Below, piece by piece: positions 1-11,295 of a DNA stretch of 46,860 nt. Source of the stretch: Cellulomonas massiliensis JC225 (GTDB taxonomy: Bacteria > Actinomycetota > Actinomycetes > Actinomycetales > Cellulomonadaceae). The translations under genes were made by a program, and so were the position numbers. The DNA lies in NCBI RefSeq assembly GCF_000312005.1, contig NZ_HE978588.1:881137-927996 (forward strand), given 5' to 3'. The stretch's first letter is position 1. Every line of letters starts with the position of its first letter. A model generated the notes under the pieces. It was not told where the DNA came from. It saw only the letters and a program-made list of their open reading frames with translations, and did not search any database.

Positions 1-428
1 GCGGCTTCCGGCCGGGAGACCCGCCGCGCCGGCGGGGTGCGGCGGTCGCGACGGGGACGGCGGGCCCGGGACCGCGGGACCCCGTGACCGCCGGCGCAGC
101 GCTCAACGCGGTCGTGGGCCAGCTCGGGTGGGCGCCGGGGATCGCGGCCGGGTCCCTGCAGGCGCGGTGGGCGCAGATCCTGGGCCCCGAGGTCGCGGAG
201 CACGCGCAGTACGAGTCGTTCGAGCACGGCGTGCTGCGGATGCGGGCCTCGTCGACGAGCTGGGCGACGAACCTGACGTGGGCCGTGCCGACGATGCTGC
301 GCCGGTTCGCGGAGGAGCTCGGCGAGGGCGTCGTCGTCGAGGTCCAGGTGCTCGGGCCGGGCGGGCCGGGGTTCGGCCGAGGGCCTCGGCGGGTGCCCGG
401 GCGCGGGGTGCGCGACACCTACGGGTGA
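1..428 (+). CDS. dciA: DciA-type DUF721 protein, C-terminal part (5' end outside window)
   Basis: The reading frame is open from the first bases of the window to a TGA at 426-428, so the gene starts upstream. The GTG at 84 is an internal codon rather than a convincing start, because actinobacterial DciA proteins carry a longer N-terminal region. The visible part matches the DUF721 core: a LGWAPGIAAGSLQARWAQI helix, then LGPEVAEHA and the SSTSWATNL segment. Family knowledge: DciA works with the replicative helicase DnaB at initiation and, in actinobacteria, sits between recF and gyrB. Its position directly before gyrB agrees. The C-terminal tail is Gly/Arg/Pro-rich. The assignment is firm; only the start is missing. 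Confidence 0.88.
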   Translation, partial: GFRPGDPPRRRGAAVATGTAGPGPRDPVTAGAALNAVVGQLGWAPGIAAGSLQARWAQILGPEVAEHAQYESFEHGVLRMRASSTSWATNLTWAVPTMLRRFAEELGEGVVVEVQVLGPGGPGFGRGPRRVPGRGVRDTYG

Positions 429-453
429 GGGCGCTGTGAGCCCGTTGCGAACA

Positions 454-483
454 CCCGTCCCGGGAAGCCGTCCCGAGGACGGG
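454..483 (+). terminator. Hairpin after dciA
   Basis: CCCGTCC pairs with GGACGGG, and inside it CGGGA pairs with TCCCG around a 5-nt loop, with one bulged A. The result is a strong GC hairpin 25 nt after the dciA stop. No U-run follows, as is usual in such GC-rich genomes. It lies directly upstream of the proposed gyrB promoter. Confidence 0.55.
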
Positions 484-490
484 CGACGGG

Positions 491-496
491 TAGACT
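491..496 (+). promoter_or_regulatory. Candidate -10 element for gyrB
   Basis: TAGACT preceded by GGG resembles an actinobacterial -10 box. No good -35 is visible at 16-18 nt, so this is a weak call. It would give a gyrB leader of roughly 125 nt. Confidence 0.3.
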
Positions 497-627
497 GGAA
501 CCCGTCAATCCTGGCGCATCCAAGGCTGCGTCACGGCCCGAACTCCAGCGTCATGGAGTGATCCGACCTCTTCCGGGTCGGGCGACGCCCTACGACGCGC
601 GAGTGACCTTGAGGAGCACCCCCGCCC

Positions 628-2667
628 GTGGCTGAGCAGACGACCGCAGCGAGCAACGTGTCGACGGGCAGCAACGGCGGGTACGACGCCAGCGCGATCA
701 CCGTCCTCGAGGGCCTCGAGGCGGTGCGCAAGCGTCCCGGCATGTACATCGGCTCCACCGGCGAGCGCGGGCTGCACCACCTCGTGTACGAGGTGGTCGA
801 CAACTCCGTCGACGAGGCCCTGGCCGGCTACTGCGACCACATCGAGGTGACGCTCCTGGCCGACGGCGGCGTGCGCGTCGCCGACAACGGCCGCGGCATC
901 CCGGTCGAGCTGCACCCCACCGAGCGGCGCCCGACGCTCGAGGTCGTCATGACGATCCTGCACGCGGGCGGGAAGTTCGGCGGCGGCGGCTACGCGGTGT
1001 CCGGCGGCCTGCACGGCGTCGGCATCTCGGTCGTCAACGCGCTCTCGACCCGCGTCGAGTCGGTCGTCCGGCGGGACGGCTACACGTGGCAGATGAACTT
1101 CGCCGACGGCGGCAAGCCGCAGGGCGAGCTCCAGCAGGGCGAGCCGACGCAGGAGACGGGCACGACCCAGACGTTCTGGGCCGACCCGTCGATCTTCGAG
1201 ACGGTCGACTACGACTTCGAGACGCTGCGCGCCCGGTTCCAGCAGATGGCCTTCCTCAACAAGGGCCTGCAGATCACCCTGACGGACGAGCGTCCCGCGC
1301 ACGTCGTCGAGGACGACGAGGTCGCCGGCGAGTCCGACGAGGCGGACGAGGACAAGCCGAAGGCGCGCGTCGTCACCTACAAGTACGACGGCGGCCTGAC
1401 CGACTACGTCAAGCACCTGAACTCGGCGAAGAAGGTCGAGCTCGTCCACCCCGAGGTCATCGACTTCGAGGCGGAGGACACCGAGCGCAAGATCTCCGTC
1501 GAGATCGCGATGCAGTGGACGTCCGCGTACTCCGAGTCGGTCTACACGTACGCCAACACCATCTCGACGACCGAGGGCGGGACGCACGAGGAGGGCTTCC
1601 GCGCGGCCATGACGTCCCTCGTCAACCGGTACGCGCGCGAGAAGAACCTGCTCAAGGAGAAGGACGAGAACCTCACCGGCGACGACGTCCGCGAGGGCCT
1701 CACGGCCGTCATCTCCGTCAAGCTCGGCGAGCCGCAGTTCGAGGGCCAGACGAAGACGAAGCTCGGCAACACCGAGGCGAAGACGTTCGTGCAGCGCGTC
1801 GTCAACGAGCAGCTCGGCGATTGGCTCGACTCGCACCCGAACGACGCGCGCGACGTCATCAAGAAGGCGATCCAGGCATCGGCGGCGCGGATGGCCGCCC
1901 GCAAGGCACGCGAGGCGACCCGGCGCAAGGGCCTGCTCGAGTCCGGCGGCATGCCGGGCAAGCTCAAGGACTGCCAGTCCCCCAACCCGTGGGAGTGCGA
2001 GGTCTTCATCGTCGAGGGCGACTCCGCCGGCGGCTCGGCGGTCCGCGGCCGCAACCCGCGGACCCAGGCGATCCTCCCGATCCGCGGCAAGATCCTCAAC
2101 GTCGAGCGCGCCCGCCTCGACCGCGCGCTGGGCAACCAGGAGGTGCAGGCGCTCATCACCGCGTTCGGCACCGGCATCGGCGAGGACTTCGACATCGCCA
2201 AGCTGCGGTACCACAAGATCGTGCTGATGGCGGACGCGGACGTCGACGGCCAGCACATCCGCACGCTGCTGCTGACGCTGCTGTTCCGCTACATGCCGGA
2301 CCTCATCACCCACGGCCACGTGTACCTCGCGCAGCCGCCGCTGTTCCGCATCAAGTGGAGCAACGCCGAGCACGACTACGTCTACTCCGACCGGGAGCGG
2401 GACGCGGTCATCAAGGACGGCGTCGCGGCCGGCAAGCGCCTGCCGAAGGACAACGCGATCCAGCGCTACAAGGGCCTCGGCGAGATGGACTACCAGGAGC
2501 TGTGGGAGACGACCATGTCCCCCGAGCACCGGACGCTGCTGCAGGTCACGCTGGACGAGGCGGCCGCCGCCGACGAGATCTTTTCGGTGCTCATGGGCGA
2601 GGACGTGGAGTCCCGCCGCACCTTCATCCAGCAGAACGCGAAGAACGTGCGGTTCCTGGACGTGTAG
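628..2667 (+). CDS. gyrB: DNA gyrase subunit B
   Basis: ATPase subunit of the type IIA topoisomerase that introduces negative supercoils. The 679 residues have the normal order. The GHKL ATPase comes first, with [22 protein letters not shown] and [14 protein letters not shown]. The transducer domain follows. The TOPRIM domain has [12 protein letters not shown] (metal-binding Glu) and [12 protein letters not shown] (Asp-rich motif). The C-terminal GyrA-binding tail contains [10 protein letters not shown]. An acidic insert of about 15 residues ([15 protein letters not shown]) sits in the transducer region. The GTG start at 628 is preceded by GAGGAG. gyrA follows after 48 nt, so the two are probably co-transcribed. 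Assignment is certain. Confidence 0.98.
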   Translation: MAEQTTAASNVSTGSNGGYDASAITVLEGLEAVRKRPGMYIGSTGERGLHHLVYEVVDNSVDEALAGYCDHIEVTLLADGGVRVADNGRGIPVELHPTERRPTLEVVMTILHAGGKFGGGGYAVSGGLHGVGISVVNALSTRVESVVRRDGYTWQMNFADGGKPQGELQQGEPTQETGTTQTFWADPSIFETVDYDFETLRARFQQMAFLNKGLQITLTDERPAHVVEDDEVAGESDEADEDKPKARVVTYKYDGGLTDYVKHLNSAKKVELVHPEVIDFEAEDTERKISVEIAMQWTSAYSESVYTYANTISTTEGGTHEEGFRAAMTSLVNRYAREKNLLKEKDENLTGDDVREGLTAVISVKLGEPQFEGQTKTKLGNTEAKTFVQRVVNEQLGDWLDSHPNDARDVIKKAIQASAARMAARKAREATRRKGLLESGGMPGKLKDCQSPNPWECEVFIVEGDSAGGSAVRGRNPRTQAILPIRGKILNVERARLDRALGNQEVQALITAFGTGIGEDFDIAKLRYHKIVLMADADVDGQHIRTLLLTLLFRYMPDLITHGHVYLAQPPLFRIKWSNAEHDYVYSDRERDAVIKDGVAAGKRLPKDNAIQRYKGLGEMDYQELWETTMSPEHRTLLQVTLDEAAAADEIFSVLMGEDVESRRTFIQQNAKNVRFLDV

Positions 2668-2715
2668 CGCCCCGCGCACACCCGGACCCCACGTCACCCC
2701 GAGGTAAGGACACCC

Positions 2716-5333
<2,618 letters not shown>

Positions 5334-5337
<4 letters not shown>

Positions 5338-6335
5338 GCGCAGCGACACCGCCGCCGTCGATCCCGCCCCGCAAGCGCCCCTCGGGCGCCACCACGGGCG
5401 GGTCGTCGTCGGCGCCGCGCCCCGCGGGCGAGACGTCGGCCGGAGCCATCTCGGTGCCCGGCCGCGGCGGCTCCGGCACGACCACCGCGGAGGCGACGAG
5501 CGAGGAGTCGACCCGGCTGGGCTGGCCGAGCTCGTCGTCGCCCGAGTCGGAGGGGCACGACCAGGCTGAGCGCACGACCCGGGTCGCTCCCGCGTCGATC
5601 CCGCCCCGCACGAGGACGGGCGTCGGCCCGGACCGGGGCGCCTCGACGCCTGCGGCCGAGAAGCCCGCCGACTCCCCCACCAGCTCCACCACGTCCGGTG
5701 CCCCGGCAGCGCGCCCCGCCGGGACCGACGACGACGAGCCCACCCCGCTCGCGGCCGCCGTCGAGTCGGCGACGTCGTGGCTGAAGAAGGCCGGAGCGGC
5801 GACCAGCGCCGCGATCTCGTCCGCCGCACGGCCCAAGACCGAGGAACCTCCCGTGACCACGACCGCCTCTGCCGCCGGTGCGGCTGCCGCCGGAGCCGCG
5901 CGCCCCGCGGCCACCAACCCGTCGAGCCCGCGTCCGCAGACGGGGCGCATCCCGGTCGGCCAGCCGCACAGCGGCCCCCGGCGCGTCCGCCTCGCGATCT
6001 CGCGCGTCGACCCCTGGTCGGTGATGAAGCTGTCGTTCCTGCTGTCGGTCGCGATCGGCCTCATGATCGTCATCGCCACGGCCGTCGTCTGGTACACGCT
6101 CGACGGCATGCACGTGTTCAGCAAGGCCAACGACCTCATCACGCAGGTGACCGGCACCGAGAGCACCGTCGACATCCTGCAGTACGTCGAGTTCCGCCGG
6201 GTCGTCTCCGGTGCGACGCTCGTGTCGGTCGTGAACGTGTTCCTCATGACCGCGCTCGCGACGATCGGCGCGTTCCTCTACAACATCGTCGCGGCCCTGG
6301 TCGGCGGCGTGCACGTGACCATGACCGACGAGTGA
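5334..6335 (+). CDS. DUF3566 transmembrane protein
   Basis: 333-residue protein. The first 220 residues or so are low-complexity (Pro, Ala, Thr, Ser, Gly, with repeated SIPPR segments) and probably disordered. The C-terminal 110 residues are the DUF3566 domain: [17 protein letters not shown], a membrane helix, a short extracellular section starting [11 protein letters not shown], and a second helix ending [17 protein letters not shown]. The ATG overlaps the gyrA stop codon. Family knowledge: DUF3566 proteins follow gyrA across actinobacteria and their function is unknown. The conserved position suggests a link to growth or division. Identity is firm and role is unknown. Confidence 0.9.
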
Positions 6336-6342
6336 CGTCGGT

Positions 6343-6372
6343 TTGGGCGCCGCACCGGCCCTGAGGTAGTCT
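6343..6372 (+). promoter_or_regulatory. Promoter of tRNA-Ile
   Basis: TTGGGC at 6343-6348 and TAGTCT at 6367-6372 are separated by 18 nt, with the tRNA starting 45 nt downstream. The arrangement is good for a housekeeping sigma factor. Confidence 0.5.
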
Positions 6373-6417
6373 CGTCCGGCGCACCGAGCACGTCGCACGT
6401 CGACTGCCTGGAGCCAC

Positions 6418-6494
6418 GGGCCTATAGCTCAGACGGTTAGAGCGCTTCCCTGATAAGGAAGAGGTCACAGGTTCAAGTCCTGTTAGGCCCACCA
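6418..6494 (+). tRNA. tRNA-Ile (anticodon GAT)
   Basis: Cloverleaf read by eye. The acceptor GGGCCTA (6418-6424) pairs with TAGGCCC (6484-6490). The anticodon stem is CTTCC/GGAAG with loop CTGATAA, and GAT lies at 6452-6454. The T-loop is GTTCAAG. The discriminator is A and the 3' CCA is encoded. Confidence 0.97.
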
Positions 6495-6515
6495 CCGCAT
6501 CCCTCGGGAGACGAC

Positions 6516-6635
6516 ATGAAGAAGGTCCTCCTCCTGGTCGCACTCGCGGCCGCCGGCTACGTCGTGTGGCAGAAGTACCAGCAGGACCGCGACGAGCGGG
6601 ACCTGTGGGCAGAGGTCACCGACACCTTCGAGTGA
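6516..6635 (+). CDS. DLW-39 family small protein
   Basis: A 39-residue protein starting MKKVLLLVALAAAGYVVWQK: a short basic start, one membrane helix, then a charged tail with DERDLWAEVTD. The Asp-Leu-Trp motif and the exact length match the DLW-39 family, which is annotated in many actinobacteria at this same spot between tRNA-Ile and tRNA-Ala. The ATG at 6516 has GGGAG 6 nt upstream. It is probably a single-pass membrane peptide of unknown role. Confidence 0.88.
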   Translation: MKKVLLLVALAAAGYVVWQKYQQDRDERDLWAEVTDTFE

Positions 6636-6665
6636 CCGCTCCCGGTCGGCACGCTCCGCGTGCAC

Positions 6666-6741
6666 GGGGCCATGGCGCAATTGGTAGCGCACCTGCTTTG
6701 CAAGCAGGGGGTTAGGGGTTCGAGTCCCCTTGGCTCCACCA
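6666..6741 (+). tRNA. tRNA-Ala (anticodon TGC)
   Basis: The acceptor GGGGCCA pairs with TGGCTCC and includes the G3:U70 wobble pair that marks alanine tRNAs. The anticodon stem is CCTGC/GCAGG with loop TTTGCAA, and TGC lies at 6699-6701. The T-loop is GTTCGAG. The 3' CCA is encoded. Confidence 0.97.
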
Positions 6742-6787
6742 CCGTGCCCGTCGACGGACGGGTCGCTCCCCTTGTGCGCCCTCCGCG

Positions 6788-7333
6788 TCAGCCCTGAGCG
6801 CGCGCGACGACCTCCACCGGCAGCCCGTCCGCGTAGACGGGCACCGGCTCGGGCGTGACCGGGCCGTCCTCGAGCGTCGCCCACTGCCACACCGGCGAGA
6901 CGGTGGACGCGGTGCGGTCGGCCTGCAGCCCGACGTCGAGGACGAGCGCGTACCGGTACCCGAAGCGGCGCTGGAGGCCCTGGGCGGCCGCCAGGTTCGG
7001 GCGGTGAGCCGCGGACGCGTCCGCGGCGACGTGGACGAGGAGCAGGTTGTGCTCCGGCCCGAGCAGGCCGCGGTGGTGGACGATGAGGTTCGGCACCGCC
7101 CGCCCGCCGTCGAGCCGGACCGCGTCCTCGAGGAGCATGCCGGAGCGGTCGTACTCCGCGTCGACGCTCCACGTCGGGTCGACGGCCCGTCGCAGGTGCC
7201 AGCCGAGCTGGAATGCAACCGTGCGCTCGCTCGGGTGGCTCGTCCCGGCCGTGGCCGCGAAGAGCGTCCACTCCTCGACGAGCACGCTCGTCAGGGCGGC
7301 GCGGACGCGCGGCTGCAGGTCGGCCAGGAGCAT
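6788..7333 (-). CDS. Hypothetical protein with a PD-(D/E)XK nuclease-like core, probably inactive
   Basis: 181-residue protein, convergent with tRNA-Ala. Starting at the ATG at 7333 gives MLLADLQPRVRAAL. The middle reads FQLGWHLRRAVD, VDAEYDRSG, VPNLIVHHRG, then EHNLLLVHV. This spacing (helix, 'EYdR', 'P-D-hhhHRRG', 'NLLhhEhK') resembles small restriction-endonuclease-like proteins, where P-D-x-I-x-H and E-x-K form the active site. Here the Asp is Asn (PNLIVH) and the E-x-K is H-V-A, so the catalytic residues appear lost. That family link is my inference from motif spacing, not a search result. No clear Shine-Dalgarno sequence is visible. The GNAT gene upstream on the same strand ends 74 nt away. 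Confidence 0.6.
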   Translation of the reverse strand: MLLADLQPRVRAALTSVLVEEWTLFAATAGTSHPSERTVAFQLGWHLRRAVDPTWSVDAEYDRSGMLLEDAVRLDGGRAVPNLIVHHRGLLGPEHNLLLVHVAADASAAHRPNLAAAQGLQRRFGYRYALVLDVGLQADRTASTVSPVWQWATLEDGPVTPEPVPVYADGLPVEVVARAQG

Positions 7334-7407
7334 GCGCCGGACGCTCGCGCGCTCCGACCGTGCCGCCGTGGGCCCTTCGACCGCGGCGGGACGGTCAACC
7401 CCCCGGG

Positions 7408-8073
7408 TCAGGGACGGGCGATTCCCAGGAACTCCCGGAGTGCGGGCGTCCCCTCGTAGGAGACGTCGAGGCGCTGCTCGTCGGGACGCGCCAGCCACCG
7501 CTCGCGGGTCAGCCGGAACCAGCGCTCCGGCGCCGGCCCTCCCCCGCGCACGGCGATGCTCTCGCCGTTGGGCTCGTAGCCGAGCTTGCGTGTGACGCCC
7601 AGCGAGGGCTGGTTGTCGGCGAACGCGCCCGTCGTCGCGACCTGGGCGTCGAGCTCGTCGAACAGCAGGTGCAGGATCACCAGCCGCATGCGCGTGCCGA
7701 TCCCCTGCCCGTGGTGCGGCAGGCCGAGCCACGATCCGGTCTCCGCGGTGCGCGTGATCGCATAGTCCTTCGCGACGGCGCCCTGGGTGCCGACGAGCCG
7801 GCCGTCGACCCACGTCGCGAGCTCCAGCTGCCAGCGCTCCGGCGTCAGCTCGGCGCGCTGCTTCCAGTGCCAGCGGAGCACCGACCGCGCGACGTCCTCA
7901 GGCGTGCCGACCGTCCACGGGGTCATGAACGGCATGAAGTCCGCCGGGTGGACGCCCTCGGTCGCGGCCATCCGCGCCAGGGACTCCACCGTCGGGTCGT
8001 CGGCGTACCGCAGCTCGAGGTCACCGCTGACGACGCGGAGAGCCGACGGGGGCCACAGGTGCGCCAGGTCCAT
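7408..8073 (-). CDS. GNAT family N-acetyltransferase (RimJ/RimL-like)
   Basis: About 221 residues, GCN5-related acetyltransferase fold of the Acetyltransf_3 type. The acetyl-CoA-binding region is visible as WLGLPHHGQGIGTRMR (a Q/R-x-x-G-x-G/A-like loop), followed by the typical ATTGAFADNQPSLGVTRKLGY segment, where an N-x-x-S precedes the final helix. The ATG at 8073 has AGGGTGG upstream. A GTG three codons earlier (8082) is an alternative start. The substrate is unknown; relatives acetylate N-terminal amines of ribosomal proteins or small molecules. It lies between two unrelated minus-strand genes, so no operon partner indicates a role. Confidence 0.85.
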   Translation of the reverse strand: MDLAHLWPPSALRVVSGDLELRYADDPTVESLARMAATEGVHPADFMPFMTPWTVGTPEDVARSVLRWHWKQRAELTPERWQLELATWVDGRLVGTQGAVAKDYAITRTAETGSWLGLPHHGQGIGTRMRLVILHLLFDELDAQVATTGAFADNQPSLGVTRKLGYEPNGESIAVRGGGPAPERWFRLTRERWLARPDEQRLDVSYEGTPALREFLGIARP

Positions 8074-8106
8074 GGCCGCCACCCTGGCGAGCAGACCCGG
8101 CCCCGG

Positions 8107-8691
8107 TCAACCGACGTCGAGACCGACCGCTCCGGTCCCGAGCTGTGGCGGCCACGACACGATGCCGAGCTGCCGGAGCACGAGCGACGTCCCGAACGAC
8201 CCGACGACGTAGACGACCGTCACCACGATCGCGACGACGTGGTGGCGGTCGTACCCGGCGAGGCGGTGACCCCGCGCGTCCCGGGCGCCGTCCGCGAGCA
8301 GCAGGACGAGGTCGACGAGGTACCAGATGCCCAGGCCGCCGCACGTGAGCACCTTGAGCACCCCGGTGCCGATCTTGCCGAGGTAGAACCGGTCGACACC
8401 GAAGTACCCCAGCAGCAGCGCGAAGAGCCACGCCGCGAGGAAGCTCTTGTCCGGGCGACCGCTCTCCCACGTCGGCGGCTGCTCGGCGACGGCCGCCGCG
8501 CGCGCGAGGCGGCCGTACGGGTCGGGAGCCGGTGAGTGGGGCGTGGGCGCGTACGGCTGGTACGCCGCCCAGTCGGCACTGTGCGAGGGTCCGAACCGCT
8601 CCGGCCCGCGCCGGCGCACGGCGGGCGTCCCGCCCGGGCTCGTCGCCGAGCCTCCCTGCTCCTCGTCCGGCGCACCCGGTTCCTGCGTCAT
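8107..8691 (-). CDS. TM2 domain-containing membrane protein
   Basis: 194 residues. The first 75 or so are Pro/Ala/Gly-rich and look disordered. The TM2 domain follows: KSFLAAWLFALLLGYFGVDR, FYLGKIGTGVLKVLTCGG, then GIWYLVDLVLLL. The G-x-D-R-F-Y-L-G signature between the two helices is clear. A third hydrophobic segment (VVAIVVTVVYVVGSFG) lies near the C-terminus. Family knowledge: TM2 proteins are widespread small membrane proteins with no agreed bacterial function. The ATG at 8691 is preceded by a purine-poor region, so the start is fairly but not fully secure. Confidence 0.88.
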   Translation of the reverse strand: MTQEPGAPDEEQGGSATSPGGTPAVRRRGPERFGPSHSADWAAYQPYAPTPHSPAPDPYGRLARAAAVAEQPPTWESGRPDKSFLAAWLFALLLGYFGVDRFYLGKIGTGVLKVLTCGGLGIWYLVDLVLLLADGARDARGHRLAGYDRHHVVAIVVTVVYVVGSFGTSLVLRQLGIVSWPPQLGTGAVGLDVG

Positions 8692-8783
8692 GCGTCCGCT
8701 CCCCCCGCATCCGACGGTGACGGGGTGAACGTAGCGAGAGACGAGGTGGTCGCGCGGCCGTTTCGTCGGTCTGTGGACGACGA

Positions 8784-8820
8784 GAACGGCGCGGCACCCC
8801 GAGGGGGCGCCGCGCCGTTC
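8784..8820 (-). terminator. Hairpin terminator
   Basis: GAACGGCGCGGC (8784-8795) pairs perfectly with GCCGCGCCGTTC (8809-8820). A nested CCCC/GGGG pairing sits in the loop. It follows the minus-strand gene ending at 8838. Confidence 0.65.
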
Positions 8821-8837
8821 GTCCGGCTGGTGCGAGG

Positions 8838-9692
8838 TCAGGACTCCGTGGTCGACCCGTCCGTCGGGGTGGTCGGCTCCGCCGGCTCCTCCGTCTTCTT
8901 CGTCGTGCTGCGGCGCGTGACCTTCTTCGCGGTCTCCGCGGCGGCCTCGGCGGCGTCCTGCACCTTGTCGCCGAGCTCCTCGGCCTTGTCGGCGGCCTTC
9001 TTGGCGGCGTCGCGGCTGCGGGCGACCGCGGCACCCGCGGCCTCACCGACCGCGTCCGCGGCGTCGCCGAGCGTCTCCTGCGCGCGGGTCGCGGGCGACA
9101 CCGAGTCGACGGGCTCCCACGGCTCGGCCCACGGGTCGACGGTGGAGCGGGAGCGGGCCCAGGCGAACACCGCGCCGCCGGCGGCGACGAGGCCCGCGAC
9201 GATCCAGAACGCCTTCGCGCCGCCGCCGCTCTTCTGGCTCTGCTCGGCAGCCTTCGCGGCCTCCCGGGCGGCGCGTGCGGCCTCCTTGGCGGCCTTCTTG
9301 CTCGCCTTGGCCGACTGTTCGGCAGCCTGCTCGGCGACCGCGCCGGCCCGGATCGCGGCCTCGTTCACGGCGGCGACGAGGCGGGGCAGGTAGTCGGCGA
9401 CGATCTTCTCGTGCGCGGTGTCGACCGCAGGGGTCACCTTGTCGGCGGCGAGCTCGACGCGCGGCGCGGCGGCCTTCACGCTCTCCTTGTACAGGTGCTC
9501 GACGCGCGGCAGGAGCCAGTCGATGAACGCCTCGACCCGCGGGGTCGTCCACTCCTTGGCGTGCACCGCGGCGTCGCTGGCCCTCGCGCCCGCGTCCTTC
9601 GCTGCGACCGCCGCCGTCGCGGCGAGCGCGGCGGCCTGCTCCTTGATCCTCTCGGCGTCGACCTCGACGGGCTTGCTGCGGGTGAACGGCAT
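8838..9692 (-). CDS. Ala/Lys-rich helical protein with one membrane segment
   Basis: 284 residues starting MPFTRSKPVEVDAERIKEQA at the ATG at 9692, with GGGAG 6 nt before it. The first half is made of amphipathic Ala-rich helices (KEQAAALAATAAVAAKDAGA and similar) of apolipoprotein or late-embryogenesis-like character. A hydrophobic segment, FWIVAGLVAAGGAVFAWAR, crosses the membrane near residue 180. A conserved-looking WAEPWEPVD follows. The tail is again Ala/Lys/Glu-rich and ends Thr/Pro-rich. It resembles conserved hypothetical proteins found near the gyrase region in Micrococcales. No enzymatic motif is visible and the function is unknown. Confidence 0.8.
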   Translation of the reverse strand: MPFTRSKPVEVDAERIKEQAAALAATAAVAAKDAGARASDAAVHAKEWTTPRVEAFIDWLLPRVEHLYKESVKAAAPRVELAADKVTPAVDTAHEKIVADYLPRLVAAVNEAAIRAGAVAEQAAEQSAKASKKAAKEAARAAREAAKAAEQSQKSGGGAKAFWIVAGLVAAGGAVFAWARSRSTVDPWAEPWEPVDSVSPATRAQETLGDAADAVGEAAGAAVARSRDAAKKAADKAEELGDKVQDAAEAAAETAKKVTRRSTTKKTEEPAEPTTPTDGSTTES

Positions 9693-9853
9693 GTCAACTC
9701 CCGGTTGCGGTAGGCGGCGATGCTGAGCCCACTCTGCCACCGCGCGGACGCCCGCGCAGTCCCTACCTGCGCGGTCATCACCCTTTCGTCACGTCTGGGC
9801 GCGGGGCCCTCGCGCCCGGGCGACGTCCCACGGGCGCGTGGAAGACTGGCGGC

Positions 9854-10393
9854 ATGTTCGCAACCCTGCACACCTCCGCGGGCGACATCCGCGTCGAGCT
9901 GTTCCCGAACCACGCCCCGCGCACCGTCGAGAACTTCGTCGGTCTCTCGACGGGCGCCAAGCCCTGGACGGACCCGAAGACCGGCCAGGAGCGCACCGAC
10001 CCGCTGTACGCGGGCGTCGTCTTCCACCGCGTCATCCCGGGCTTCATGATCCAGGGCGGCGACCCCCTGGGGAACGGCCGCGGCGGCCCGGGATACCAGT
10101 TCGACGACGAGATCCACCCGGAGCTCTCGTTCAACGAGCCGTACCTGCTCGCCATGGCGAACGCCGGCAAGCGCCCCGACCCGATCAGCGGCCGCCCGGC
10201 CGGCACGAACGGTTCGCAGTTCTTCATCTCCGTCGCGCCGACCACGTGGCTCAACGGCAAGCACACGATCTTCGGCAAGGTCGCGGACGACGCCAGCCGC
10301 GCGGTGGTCGACGCGATCGCCGCGGCGCCGACGCAGCCCGGCGACCGTCCCGTCACCGACATCGTCATCGAGTCGGTCACCGTCGAGGACTGA
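9854..10393 (+). CDS. ppiA: Peptidyl-prolyl cis-trans isomerase, cyclophilin type
   Basis: 179 residues, single cyclophilin domain with no signal peptide, so cytoplasmic. It speeds cis-trans isomerisation of Xaa-Pro bonds. Catalytic landmarks are VVFHRVIPGFMIQGGD (active-site Arg and Phe), GTNGSQFFIS (Gln, Phe) and WLNGKHTIFG (Trp, His). The 'TDPKTGQERTDPLY' insert after the first helix is typical of actinobacterial PpiA. The ATG at 9854 fits the family N-terminus MFATLHTSAGDI. The rhomboid gene follows with no gap, the same order as seen elsewhere in actinobacteria. Confidence 0.95.
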   Translation: MFATLHTSAGDIRVELFPNHAPRTVENFVGLSTGAKPWTDPKTGQERTDPLYAGVVFHRVIPGFMIQGGDPLGNGRGGPGYQFDDEIHPELSFNEPYLLAMANAGKRPDPISGRPAGTNGSQFFISVAPTTWLNGKHTIFGKVADDASRAVVDAIAAAPTQPGDRPVTDIVIESVTVED

Positions 10394-11274
10394 TCGCCAT
10401 CACCGAGCCCACCCTGCCGCCGGCCGACGCGGCCGACGCTCCCCCGGTCTGCCCCCGGCACCCCGACCGGGTCTCGTACGTGCGCTGCCAGCGCTGCGGT
10501 CGCCCGGTGTGCCCGCAGTGCCAGGTGCCCGCGGCGGTCGGCGTGCAGTGCGTGGACTGCGTCGCCCAGGCGAACGCCGCGCTGCCCTCGACGCGCACCG
10601 CGCTCGGCGGGGTCGCGCGCCGGGGGCGGCCGGTGGTGACCATCGGTCTCATCGCGGCGTGCGTGGTGATGTACGTGCTGCAGCTCGCCGTCGACGGCTG
10701 GACGGTGCGCTGGGCGTTCAACCCCGTCGCCGGGTGGTTCGAGCCCTGGCGGTTCGTGACGTCCGCGTTCCTGCACTCGCAGGGCTCGGTGCTGCACATC
10801 GCGATGAACATGCTCGCGCTGTGGTTCGTCGGCCCCTACCTCGAGGGGGCGCTGGGGCGCGCGCGGTTCGCGACCCTCTACGGCCTGAGCGCGATCGGCG
10901 GCTCGGTCGGGGTGCTGCTGCTGGCCCCGGTGCTCGAGGGCGGCTGGGAGCAGTGGGCGGTGGGTGCGTCCGGCGCGGTGTTCGGGCTCTTCGGAGCCGT
11001 GTTCGTCGTCCTGCGGCGGCTCGGCGGGGACGCGCGCGGGATGCTCGCCGTGATCGTCCTGAACGTGGTCCTGGGCTTCGTGCTGCCGGGCATCGCGTGG
11101 CAGGCGCACCTCGGCGGGCTCGTCGTCGGTGCCGCTCTCGGCGCCGCGTATGCGTACGCACCGAGGGAGCGCCGCGCCCTCACGGCGTGGGTCGCCCCCG
11201 CGCTGGTGGCTCTCGTGCTGGTCGGCGCGAGCCTCGCGACCTACCTGTCGGCGGGCTTCGGCTCGGTCGCCTGA
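10390..11274 (+). CDS. Rhomboid family intramembrane serine protease
   Basis: Membrane protease of about 290 residues. The N-terminus carries a zinc-ribbon-like cytoplasmic part, CPRHPDRVSYVRCQRCGRPV followed by CPQC and CVDC. Six or seven membrane helices follow. Catalytic elements are the serine loop GASGAVFGLFG, the HIAMNM motif in the second helix, and the histidine in WQAHLGGLVVG. The start is unusual. No ATG, GTG or TTG lies between the ppiA stop and the zinc ribbon. CTG at 10390 overlaps the ppiA TGA, and ATC at 10399 sits where relatives have ATG (ATC-ACC-GAG). The first standard start, GTG at 10480, would delete half the zinc ribbon. Function is well supported; the start is open. Confidence 0.85.
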   Translation: MIAITEPTLPPADAADAPPVCPRHPDRVSYVRCQRCGRPVCPQCQVPAAVGVQCVDCVAQANAALPSTRTALGGVARRGRPVVTIGLIAACVVMYVLQLAVDGWTVRWAFNPVAGWFEPWRFVTSAFLHSQGSVLHIAMNMLALWFVGPYLEGALGRARFATLYGLSAIGGSVGVLLLAPVLEGGWEQWAVGASGAVFGLFGAVFVVLRRLGGDARGMLAVIVLNVVLGFVLPGIAWQAHLGGLVVGAALGAAYAYAPRERRALTAWVAPALVALVLVGASLATYLSAGFGSVA

Positions 11275-11295
11275 GGCCTCCGTCCCGCCCGCCCG

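Noticed and set aside
9838..10389. Extension of the rhomboid reading frame upstream through ppiA
   Set aside because: The frame is open, but it would overlap the whole cyclophilin gene and its sequence there is unlike any protein.
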